A DNA stretch of 5,132 bases from an uncultured Phascolarctobacterium sp. (GTDB lineage: Bacteria > Bacillota > Negativicutes > Acidaminococcales > Acidaminococcaceae): contig CASEGD010000098.1 of NCBI GenBank assembly GCA_949287345.1, positions 1 through 5,132 of the forward strand. The letters run 5' to 3'. Shown here one piece after another: positions 1 through 5,128 of this stretch. Position 1 is the stretch's first letter. Each line of letters begins with the position of its first letter. The notes under the pieces are model-generated. The model was not told where the DNA came from, did not search any database, and saw only the letters and a program-made list of their open reading frames with translations. A program made the translations under genes and the position numbers.

Positions 1-173
<173 letters not shown>

Positions 174-182
174 TAAATTTTG

Positions 183-194
183 CTAATTGACTTG
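183..194 (+). repeat. 12-bp direct repeat, copy 1, upstream of prs
   Basis: CTAATTGACTTG occurs here and again, identical, at 257-268. This copy overlaps the -35 region of the proposed prs promoter and lies 74 bases from the other. Confidence 0.6.
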
Positions 195-221
195 TTAAAA
201 CTGCGTAAAAAGTTGTATACT
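192..221 (+). promoter_or_regulatory. Probable sigma-A type promoter of prs
   Basis: TTGTTA (192-197), an 18-bp spacer and TATACT (216-221), in an AT-rich stretch between glmU and prs. Transcription would start near 228 and give a leader of about 54 nt. An alternative -35, TTGACT at 187-192, is closer to consensus but sits 23 bp from the -10. Confidence 0.6.
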
Positions 222-256
222 ATATTTATAAGGTAAAAAATTTCAGGCAGTACAGA

Positions 257-268
257 CTAATTGACTTG
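257..268 (+). repeat. 12-bp direct repeat, copy 2, at the prs ribosome site
   Basis: Second identical copy of CTAATTGACTTG. Its last base is the first G of the GGAGG ribosome site of prs, so this copy would be part of the prs mRNA leader. Confidence 0.6.
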
Positions 269-272
269 GAGG
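268..272 (+). promoter_or_regulatory. Ribosome binding site deciding the prs start
   Basis: GGAGG ends 9 bases before the ATG at 282 and 3 bases before the ATG at 276. The wider spacing is the normal one, so 282 is preferred and 276 remains possible. A TTG at 261 lies upstream of this site and cannot be the start it serves. Confidence 0.75.
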
Positions 273-281
273 TATATGACC

Positions 282-1241
282 ATGTTGTCAGATGAGAGCA
301 GAATGAGGATTTTTACCGGTAACGCCAACCCCGACCTGGCACGCGAGATTGCCGAAAATCTCGGTACTACCGTCGGCGATGCCGTTATCAACCGTTTTAA
401 CAACGGCGAAGTGCAGGTTATGATTAACGAAAGCGTACGCGGCAAGGACATCTTTATTGTTCAGCCTACCTGCGGCCCTATCGTTAACGATAACGTAATG
501 GAGCTTTTGATTATGGCTGATGCCTTCAAACGCGCTTCCGCCGCACATATCACCGCAGTTATCCCTTACTATGGCTATGCGCGCCAGGACCGCAAGGCCC
601 GCGGCCGTGAACCTATTACCGCTAAATTGATGGCAGACCTTTTGGAAACCGCCGGCATTACCCGCGTTGTTACCATCGACCTGCATGCTGCACAGATTCA
701 GGGCTTCTTCAACGTACCGTTTGACCATATGCCCGGGCAGCCGATTCTGGCGGAATACATTAAGAGCAAAAATTTAGACGACCTCATTGTTGTATCTCCT
801 GACCTTGGCGGCGTAAGCCGTGCCCGCACGATGGCAGAACGCCTCGGCTGCGGTATGGCTATTATCGACAAACGCCGTCCGGAACCGGGTGTTGCCGAAG
901 TTATGAACCTCATCGGCAATGTTGAAGGCAAAACGGCAGTGCTTGTTGACGATATGATTGATACGGCAGGCTCTTTGGTTGAAGCAGCCAAAGCCGTTAA
1001 AAAATTCGGCGCTAAAGAAATTTACGCATGCTGCACGCACCCGATTTTAACGGACCCGGCAGTAAGCCGCATCGCGCAGTCGGATATTACTGAAGTTGTT
1101 GTTACCAACACCATTCCGCTGCCGCCCAGCAAAAAGCACCCCAAAATCAAAGTGCTTTCCATTGCGCCTATCTTAGCAGAAACCATTCTGCGCATTTACA
1201 ACCAGTGGTCTGTAAGCCAGCTGTTTGAAAAACATAAATAA
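282..1241 (+). CDS. prs: Ribose-phosphate pyrophosphokinase (PRPP synthetase)
   Basis: Transfers pyrophosphate from ATP to ribose 5-phosphate to make PRPP, the precursor of purines, pyrimidines, NAD, histidine and tryptophan; cytoplasmic, usually a hexamer. The 319 residues match the usual length of class I enzymes. Motifs in order: FNNGEVQVMINESVRG (39-54), the catalytic flexible-loop region YYGYARQDRK (96-105), the cation-binding DLHAAQIQGFF (133-143), SPDLGGVSRAR (172-182) and the PRPP-binding loop VDDMIDTAGS (222-231). All key residues are present, so the enzyme should be active. The segment THPILTDPAV (252-261) differs from the common THGVLSGPA form but lies in a variable part. The start at 282 is chosen for its 9-base spacing from GGAGG; ATG 276 would add two residues. 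Upstream is glmU, downstream a strong terminator and then pth. It probably has its own promoter at 192-221. Confidence 0.97.
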   Translation: MLSDESRMRIFTGNANPDLAREIAENLGTTVGDAVINRFNNGEVQVMINESVRGKDIFIVQPTCGPIVNDNVMELLIMADAFKRASAAHITAVIPYYGYARQDRKARGREPITAKLMADLLETAGITRVVTIDLHAAQIQGFFNVPFDHMPGQPILAEYIKSKNLDDLIVVSPDLGGVSRARTMAERLGCGMAIIDKRRPEPGVAEVMNLIGNVEGKTAVLVDDMIDTAGSLVEAAKAVKKFGAKEIYACCTHPILTDPAVSRIAQSDITEVVVTNTIPLPPSKKHPKIKVLSIAPILAETILRIYNQWSVSQLFEKHK

Positions 1242-1250
1242 TAAACACAA

Positions 1251-1284
1251 AGGGCCTGCCGCAGGCGCGGCGGGCCTTATTTTT
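1251..1284 (+). terminator. Strong intrinsic terminator after prs
   Basis: A 12-bp stem pairs 1251-1262 with 1267-1278 around the loop AGGC. It is GC-rich with two G-U pairs and is followed by A and five T (1280-1284). It starts 10 bases after the prs stop and ends 6 bases before the ribosome site of pth. Confidence 0.9.
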
Positions 1285-1300
1285 GCATTAAGGAGATTTT

Positions 1301-1927
1301 ATGAAACTGATTGCAGGACTTGGCAACATCGGTAAGGAATACGAAGGCACGCGCCACAACATCGGCTTTATGGTGGCCGACGAGCTGGCAAAGCGCTGGG
1401 GCATTACAACCTGGAAGAACGAGCGCAACGCCATGTGCGCCGAATACCGCACGCCGGAAAAAGTTTTTTTAATTAAACCGACAACCTACATGAATTTAAG
1501 CGGCGAAGCAGTCGGCGCTTTTGCCAATTTTTACAACATCGTGCCGGAGGATATCGCCGTTATTCAGGACGACCTTGATTTGCCCTGCGGCCAGCTGCGT
1601 GTGCGCCGTAAAGGCAGCGCGGGCGGGCATAACGGCATTAAATCCATCCAGCAGCATCTCGGCACGGGCGATTTCCCGCGTTTTAAAATCGGCATAGGCC
1701 ACCCGGAACGCAACGCCAAAGCCGTTATCGGGCATGTGCTGCACCGCTTCGGCAAGGAAGAACAGGCGCTTATCGACGAAGCCGTCAGCAAAATGGCGGA
1801 CGCCGTCGAGCTGTGGCTGAAGGGCGACATGGACGCCGTTATGCAGGAATACAACAAAAAGCCGCCCAAAAAGAAGGAAGAAGAGGCTGAAGAAAAAAAT
1901 AATCCGGTGGACACCGGTAAAAATTAA
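1301..1927 (+). CDS. pth: Peptidyl-tRNA hydrolase
   Basis: Cleaves the ester bond of peptidyl-tRNAs that fall off ribosomes, recycling tRNA; an essential cytoplasmic enzyme in most bacteria. The 208 residues are slightly longer than the usual 185-195. Visible family parts: GLGNIGKEYEGTRHN (6-20) with catalytic His19 and Asn9, PTTYMNLSG (60-68) with Asn65, VIQDDLDLP (87-95) with Asp90 as the partner of the catalytic His, and GSAGGHNGIKSI (105-116) with Asn111, then GIGHP (131-135). The usual GLGNPG reads GLGNIG here. The last 22 residues or so (from about 187) are a lysine/glutamate-rich tail without family counterpart. The start at 1301 has AAGGAGA 4-5 bases upstream. The gene lies directly behind the prs terminator with no clear promoter of its own, so it may depend on read-through or on a promoter inside prs. 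Confidence 0.96.
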   Translation: MKLIAGLGNIGKEYEGTRHNIGFMVADELAKRWGITTWKNERNAMCAEYRTPEKVFLIKPTTYMNLSGEAVGAFANFYNIVPEDIAVIQDDLDLPCGQLRVRRKGSAGGHNGIKSIQQHLGTGDFPRFKIGIGHPERNAKAVIGHVLHRFGKEEQALIDEAVSKMADAVELWLKGDMDAVMQEYNKKPPKKKEEEAEEKNNPVDTGKN

Positions 1928-1948
1928 ACGGCTTAAAATTTGCCGTGC

Positions 1949-1970
1949 TGTAACGCATGTTACACTTTTT
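1949..1970 (+). terminator. Possible weak terminator after pth
   Basis: TGTAAC (1949-1954), loop GCAT and GTTACA (1959-1964) form a 6-bp stem followed by C and five T (1966-1970). The stem is short and only one-third GC, so efficiency is doubtful. It is the only candidate between pth and the next promoter. The rest of 1928-2020 is AT-rich with no gene seen. Confidence 0.4.
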
Positions 1971-2022
1971 GTGCTTAATTTACAATAAAAAATAAAATTG
2001 TAAAAATTTTGTGCGGAAAGTG

Positions 2023-2051
2023 TTGACAAGGCGTTAAACGCTTATTATAAT
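2023..2051 (+). promoter_or_regulatory. Perfect consensus housekeeping promoter of the T-box/transporter unit
   Basis: TTGACA (2023-2028), exactly 17 bp, and TATAAT (2046-2051): both hexamers match the sigma-A/sigma-70 consensus in full. Transcription should start near 2058, giving a leader of about 370 nt before the ATG at 2428. Such a strong constitutive promoter suits control by termination in the leader. Confidence 0.92.
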
Positions 2052-2072
2052 AAGCTCATCAAATAACAAATT

Positions 2073-2357
2073 GCGTTGATTGGGAAAAGTAGTAAGGTAA
2101 GCCCAGATTCCAGAGAACTTATCATTTGCTGAGAGATAAGATCAAAGCACTTTATGAAAATCCCCCATGAGCTGCCGCCTGAAGGGTGCGAACCTGTGTA
2201 AGCGCGGCCGGAGGACGACCGTTACAGCGTCAGGCATTGAACGTCAGCTGTGAAGCTTTCGGTGATGCCGGTAAAGCGGCTGCTTTTTAAGCAGCAATAA
2301 GAGTGGTACCGCAGAGCTATCGGCTTTGTCTCTTACAAAAGAGGCAAAGCCTTTTTT
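2073..2357 (+). promoter_or_regulatory. T-box riboswitch (tRNA-sensing leader), specifier probably AUC for isoleucine
   Basis: Binds a matching tRNA and lets transcription go on only when the tRNA is uncharged. Parts seen: a kink-turn at the base of stem I (GC 2073-2074 with GC 2171-2172, 3-nt bulge, G-A and A-G pairs of 2078-2079 with 2169-2170, then UGGG 2081-2084 with CCCA 2164-2167); specifier loop strands at 2085-2092 and 2155-2163; the AGAGA bulge (2112-2116) and GCTGAGAG (2128-2135) around stem CTTATC/GATAAG; stem III (2279-2285 with 2289-2295); and the T-box core AAGAGTGGTACCGC (2299-2312). In the antiterminator, 2299-2303 pairs with 2330-2334 and 2311-2317 with 2323-2329, leaving the 7-nt bulge TGGTACC. 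In the specifier loop GAA is followed by A and then ATC (2160-2162). The bulge TGGT would pair with ACCA, so discriminator A73, as in tRNA-Ile. AAT (Asn) in the adjacent register is less likely because tRNA-Asn carries G73. Confidence 0.95.
2322..2357 (+). terminator. T-box terminator hairpin
   Basis: A 13-bp stem pairs 2322-2334 with 2339-2351 (one G-U pair), loop ACAA, followed by six T (2352-2357). Its left arm uses the same bases 2323-2334 that form the right side of the antiterminator, so the two folds exclude each other. Confidence 0.95.
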
Positions 2358-2427
2358 GTTGGTAAAAAGCTTACAATCGCCGGTTTGTTATTGGCAAAAA
2401 TTTTTTACAACAAAGGAGTAATGAAAA

Positions 2428-3405
2428 ATGAATGTACTGAACAAACTGGCAGAATTTGTAGGCAAAAACCTTACTTACATTGTGGTTGCGGTCGTTGTGG
2501 CCGCGTTCTTCCAGCCGCAGGCGTTTACCTGGGCGGCTTCCAAAACGGTACTTTTGCTTTCGGTAATCATGTTCGGCATGGGCATGACGCTGCGCGCCAG
2601 CGATTTTGCACTCGTGTTCCAGCGTCCCAAAGATGTGTTCTTCGGCTGCGTAGGCCAGTTCACCATCATGCCGGCGCTGGCTTATGTGCTTACCGTTGCG
2701 TTTGAGCTTCCGCCCGAACTTGCCATCGGCATGATTCTTCTCGGCACCACGCCGGGCGGCACGGCTTCCAACGTAATGACCTATCTCGCCAAAGGCGATG
2801 TTACCCTGTCGGTGTGCCTTACCACGGCAACTACGCTGCTTGCCCCGGTGCTGACCCCGTTCCTTACCTGGGTGCTGGCAGGCCAGTGGGTTGAAGTTTC
2901 CTTCCTTGCCATGCTCAAATCCGTGGCGCAGGTAATCTTAGTACCCATCGTGCTTGGCATCTTCGTTCACAAACTGGTTGGCGATAACTTCGTCGTTAAA
3001 TTCTCCAAAGTGCTCGTGCTGGTTTCCGCGTTCAGCGTACTGTCCATCATGGGCGCAATGGTTGCCTTAAACGGCGCAAAAATCATCGAACTCGGCTGGG
3101 TGATGGTAATGGCAGTTGTGCTGCAAAACCTTGGCGGTTACGCGCTTGGCTGGCTGCTTGCCAAACAGGCCGGCATGGGCGACGCGCAGCGCACCACCGT
3201 TATGCTGGAAGTCGGCATGCAGAACTCCGCACTGGCCTGCTCGCTGGGCACGCTGCACTTTACGGCAATGGCAGCAATCCCGGGCGCAATCGCAGGTGTT
3301 GTTCACCAGACCACCGGTTCGCTGTTAGCCTCCGTCTTTGCGGCACGCGCTTCCAAAAAAGAGCAGGCTGCCGCACCGCTTGCCAAACCGGAATTTGCTG
3401 ACTGA
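2428..3405 (+). CDS. BASS (bile acid:sodium symporter) family transporter under T-box control
   Basis: A 325-residue inner-membrane protein of about ten hydrophobic segments, the size of bacterial BASS proteins, which couple Na+ entry to uptake of organic anions. Family signatures: PGGTASNVMTYLAKGDVTLS (109-128) and EVGMQNSALA (261-270). Residues at the two Na+ sites known from the Neisseria ASBT structure appear kept: Gln77, Ser114, Asn115, Ser128, Thr132, Glu261 and Gln265, so Na+ coupling is expected. The C-terminal 18 residues or so are hydrophilic. The start at 2428 has AAAGGAG 9 bases upstream; the ATG at 2421 is only 2 bases from it and in another frame. The T-box upstream ties expression to an uncharged tRNA, probably tRNA-Ile. 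Bile acid transport is therefore not the best guess. Branched-chain amino acids, their 2-oxo acids or a related compound such as ketopantoate (carried by the BASS protein PanS) are better candidates. Family certain, substrate inferred. Confidence 0.92.
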   Translation: MNVLNKLAEFVGKNLTYIVVAVVVAAFFQPQAFTWAASKTVLLLSVIMFGMGMTLRASDFALVFQRPKDVFFGCVGQFTIMPALAYVLTVAFELPPELAIGMILLGTTPGGTASNVMTYLAKGDVTLSVCLTTATTLLAPVLTPFLTWVLAGQWVEVSFLAMLKSVAQVILVPIVLGIFVHKLVGDNFVVKFSKVLVLVSAFSVLSIMGAMVALNGAKIIELGWVMVMAVVLQNLGGYALGWLLAKQAGMGDAQRTTVMLEVGMQNSALACSLGTLHFTAMAAIPGAIAGVVHQTTGSLLASVFAARASKKEQAAAPLAKPEFAD

Positions 3406-3411
3406 ATAATC

Positions 3412-3423
3412 GCGCCGCGGCGC
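3412..3423. repeat. 12-bp perfect GC palindrome
   Basis: GCGCCGCGGCGC, starting 6 bases after the transporter stop. It has no T-run behind it, so it is not an intrinsic terminator by itself. No function assigned. Confidence 0.4.
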
Positions 3424-3473
3424 AGATACACAGCCTAAAATAAGGGATTTTGTTCGGACTAAAAAACATATAA

Positions 3474-3492
3474 AGCTGCACCTTAAGCAGCT
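3474..3492 (+). other. Small hairpin in the 3' region of the transporter mRNA
   Basis: AGCTGC (3474-3479) can pair with GCAGCT (3487-3492) around a 7-nt loop. No T-run follows. It lies just upstream of the real terminator. The remaining sequence of 3406-3500 shows no gene. Confidence 0.4.
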
Positions 3493-3500
3493 ACTATCTC

Positions 3501-3532
3501 CCCCGGCCCCGGTGCTCCGCCGCCGGGGTTTT
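3501..3532 (+). terminator. Intrinsic terminator of the BASS transporter gene
   Basis: CCCCGGC (3501-3507) pairs with GCCGGGG (3522-3528). Inside, CGG (3510-3512) pairs with CCG (3517-3519) around TGCT, leaving a C-rich internal loop. TTTT (3529-3532) then AATTT follow. Confidence 0.8.
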
Positions 3533-3541
3533 AATTTGCCG

Positions 3542-3570
3542 TTGACAGCCTGCGGCGGGTATGTTATATT
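3542..3570 (+). promoter_or_regulatory. Extended -10 promoter of the MATE gene
   Basis: TTGACA (3542-3547), a 17-bp spacer and TATATT (3565-3570), with TG at 3562-3563 one base before the -10 as in extended -10 promoters. Transcription would start near 3577 and give a leader of about 100 nt. Confidence 0.85.
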
Positions 3571-3626
3571 TTTATAAGCTGAATACTAAAATTCGTTGTG
3601 GATTTTTCTGGCTTTGCCACTTTTCG

Positions 3627-3663
3627 CCACACAGCCGCCTTAACGGGCGCTGTGTGGTTTTTT
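3627..3663 (+). terminator. Terminator inside the MATE leader (candidate attenuator)
   Basis: CCACACAGC (3627-3635) pairs with GCTGTGTGG (3649-3657). After a bulged C at 3636, GCC (3637-3639) pairs with GGC (3646-3648) around TTAACG. Six T (3658-3663) follow at once. It lies after the promoter and just before the GGAGG of the coding sequence, so it would end transcription before the gene unless it is overridden. TGTGG at 3597-3601 is complementary to CCACA at 3627-3631 and could help an alternative fold. Confidence 0.8.
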
Positions 3664-3666
3664 GTT

Positions 3667-3671
3667 GGAGG
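3667..3671 (+). promoter_or_regulatory. Ribosome binding site deciding the MATE start
   Basis: GGAGG ends 4 bases before the ATG at 3676 and begins 3 bases after the T-run of the leader terminator. The in-frame GTG at 3598 has no such site. Confidence 0.8.
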
Positions 3672-3675
3672 TATT

Positions 3676-5001
3676 ATGAACGAAAATTTTATGAAGGAAG
3701 AACCCGTCCTGCCGCTGATAACCGCTATGGCGCTGCCCATGGTCATCAGCATGATGGTCAATTCGCTCTATAATATAGTAGACAGTTTTTTCGTCGCGCA
3801 AATCAGCGAGGACGCTATGACGGCGCTGTCGCTGGTTTTTCCGGTGCAGAACTTCATCAACGCCGTCAGCATCGGCTTTGGTGTGGGCATTAACGCGCTT
3901 ATTGCTTATTACCTCGGCGCGGGCGAAGGCGAAACTGCCAACCGAGCGGCGGTGCATGGCATGGCGCTTTCTGCGTTGCACGGCGTGGTGCTGATGGTGC
4001 TGTGCATTGCCGTAATGCCAAAGTTTTTAGCCGCTTTTACGGATAACGCCGCCGTTATCGACATGGGCGTGCGCTATTCCAACATCGCCTTCAGCTTTTC
4101 GCTGATAATCATGCTGGGGCTGGCGTTTGAAAAAATCTTTCAGGCCGTCGGCAACATGAAGGTAACAATGATCGCGCTGATGGCGGGCTGCATTGTCAAC
4201 ATCATTTTAGACCCGCTCTTAATTTTCGGCATCGGGCCCTTCCCCAAATGGGGGATAGAAGGCGCGGCCGTGGCAACGGGCATCGGGCAGATAACAACAC
4301 TTGCCATTTACCTGTTTGTGTATAAAAACTACCCGCTGCGCATTAAGTTAAGCCGCCGCTATTTAACGCGCGACGCGGGGCTTGATTTTAAACTGTACGC
4401 CATCGGCATACCGGCAACGCTGAACCTTGCTCTGCCGTCGCTGCTGGTATCTTCGCTCAACACAATTTTAGCGGCGTTTTCGCAAAGCTACATCGTGGTG
4501 CTGGGCATTTACTACAAGCTGCAAACCTTTTTGTACCTGCCCGCCAACGGCATTATTCAGGGCATGCGCCCGCTGATTGGCTTTAACTACGGCGCGGGCG
4601 AGCATGGGCGCGTAAAGGCAATTTACAACACCACGCTTGTGATGAACGCCTGCATTATGCTGGCAGGCACGGCAATTTGCCTGCTGGTGCCGGATGTATT
4701 AATTGCCATGTTTACGGATAACGCCGTTACCGTCGAAGCAGGCGCGCAGGCACTGCGGATAATTTGCGCCGGGTTTATCGTATCGGCAGTAAGCGTAACG
4801 GCCTGCGGCGCGCTGGAAGGTTTGGGCAAAGGCCTGCCGTCGCTTGTAATATCGCTGCTGCGCTATGTGGTGATAATAATACCGGCGGCGTGGCTGTTAA
4901 GCAAATACTTCGGCGCGCAGGGCGTATGGCACGCCTTCTGGATAGCCGAACTGTTGACTGCAATAGCGGCGCAGCTTGTTTATAAAAGGTATAGTAAGTA
5001 A
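3676..5001 (+). CDS. MATE family multidrug/cation efflux transporter
   Basis: A 441-residue inner-membrane protein with about twelve hydrophobic segments, the usual MATE size. These pumps export cationic drugs or metabolites in exchange for Na+ or H+. Visible features: the TM1 region NSLYNIVDSFFV (29-40) with acidic Asp36, equivalent to the cation-binding aspartate of NorM/DinF proteins; GVGINALIAYYLGAGE (69-84); VGNMKVTM (158-165) followed by NIILDPLLIFGIG (175-187) and GIEGAAVATGIGQ (193-205). In the second half LPANGIIQGMRPLIGFNYGAGE (288-309) repeats the first-half pattern, and FTDNA occurs at 121-125 and again at 346-350, reflecting the two-lobe duplication. It resembles the MepA/DinF-like branch, but the substrate cannot be read from sequence. 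ATG 3676 is chosen because GGAGG precedes it; the GTG at 3598 would translate through the leader terminator. The gene has its own promoter, leader terminator and end terminator, so it is a single-gene unit. Confidence 0.94.
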   Translation: MNENFMKEEPVLPLITAMALPMVISMMVNSLYNIVDSFFVAQISEDAMTALSLVFPVQNFINAVSIGFGVGINALIAYYLGAGEGETANRAAVHGMALSALHGVVLMVLCIAVMPKFLAAFTDNAAVIDMGVRYSNIAFSFSLIIMLGLAFEKIFQAVGNMKVTMIALMAGCIVNIILDPLLIFGIGPFPKWGIEGAAVATGIGQITTLAIYLFVYKNYPLRIKLSRRYLTRDAGLDFKLYAIGIPATLNLALPSLLVSSLNTILAAFSQSYIVVLGIYYKLQTFLYLPANGIIQGMRPLIGFNYGAGEHGRVKAIYNTTLVMNACIMLAGTAICLLVPDVLIAMFTDNAVTVEAGAQALRIICAGFIVSAVSVTACGALEGLGKGLPSLVISLLRYVVIIIPAAWLLSKYFGAQGVWHAFWIAELLTAIAAQLVYKRYSK

Positions 5002-5007
5002 AAAAAT

Positions 5008-5041
5008 AAGCGTGCTTTGCATTTTGCAAAACACGCTTTTT
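5008..5041 (+). terminator. Intrinsic terminator after the MATE gene
   Basis: AAGCGTG (5008-5014) pairs with CACGCTT (5032-5038). After a C/A mismatch, TTTGC (5016-5020) pairs with GCAAA (5026-5030) around ATTTT. A five-T run ends at 5041. The A-rich stretch at 5001-5006 gives a T-run on the other strand, so it may work in both directions. Confidence 0.9.
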
Positions 5042-5046
5042 GTATC

Positions 5047-5075
5047 TTTACAGGTTTATATTTTTCTGTTATCAT
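5047..5075 (+). promoter_or_regulatory. Possible promoter at the right edge
   Basis: TTTACA (5047-5052), a 17-bp spacer and TATCAT (5070-5075), one mismatch per hexamer, in AT-rich DNA behind a terminator. It would drive a transcript that leaves the window. Confidence 0.5.
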
Positions 5076-5113
5076 AATAAAGCAAATGTGCTGCCATAAC
5101 GGTAGGCGGTTAG

Positions 5114-5128
5114 CCCTCCAACGGAGGG
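5114..5128 (+). other. Hairpin at the start of a transcript leaving the window
   Basis: CCCTCC (5114-5119), loop AAC and GGAGGG (5123-5128) form a perfect 6-bp GC-rich stem about 30 bases after the expected start of the edge promoter. No T-run follows within the window and no coding start with a ribosome site is seen, so the product is unknown. Confidence 0.45.

Noticed and set aside
261..281. TTG start of prs at 261
   Set aside because: It lies upstream of the GGAGG at 268-272, and the added residues are the translated ribosome site. It is not needed for family length.
288..728. Long - strand open frame over prs
   Set aside because: A shadow of the conserved prs coding sequence; no recognisable domain.
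1928..1946. ACGGC/GCCGT hairpin right after pth as a terminator
   Set aside because: A 5-bp stem with a 9-nt loop and no T-run; the hairpin at 1949-1970 is the better, still weak, candidate.
1979..2004. 8-bp inverted repeat TTTACAAT / ATTGTAAA upstream of the T-box promoter as an operator
   Set aside because: It lies in strongly AT-rich sequence where such repeats arise easily, and the T-box already explains regulation. Kept only as a note.
1496..2029. Long - strand open frame over pth and the following gap
   Set aside because: It is antisense to a clear pth, with low-complexity Phe-rich stretches that mirror the Lys/Glu codons of pth. No ribosome site or family likeness.
2421..2705. ATG at 2421 opening a different frame over the BASS gene
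   Set aside because: It sits only 2 bases from the AAAGGAG and encodes a Cys/Gly/His-rich product unlike any family, while the overlapping frame is a clear BASS protein.
2287..3491. Shared TTAAGCAGC in T-box stem III (2287-2295) and the 3' hairpin (3483-3491)
   Set aside because: Only nine bases in two unrelated GCAGC hairpins; probably chance.
3598..3675. In-frame GTG extension of the MATE protein by 26 residues
   Set aside because: It has no ribosome site, would translate through the leader terminator, and adds residues unlike MATE N-termini. ATG 3676 follows GGAGG directly.
3561..3773. A 70-residue reading frame over the MATE promoter and leader
   Set aside because: Its ATG lies immediately upstream of and partly within the promoter -10 region and before the likely transcript start; no ribosome site, and it overlaps the MATE start in another frame.
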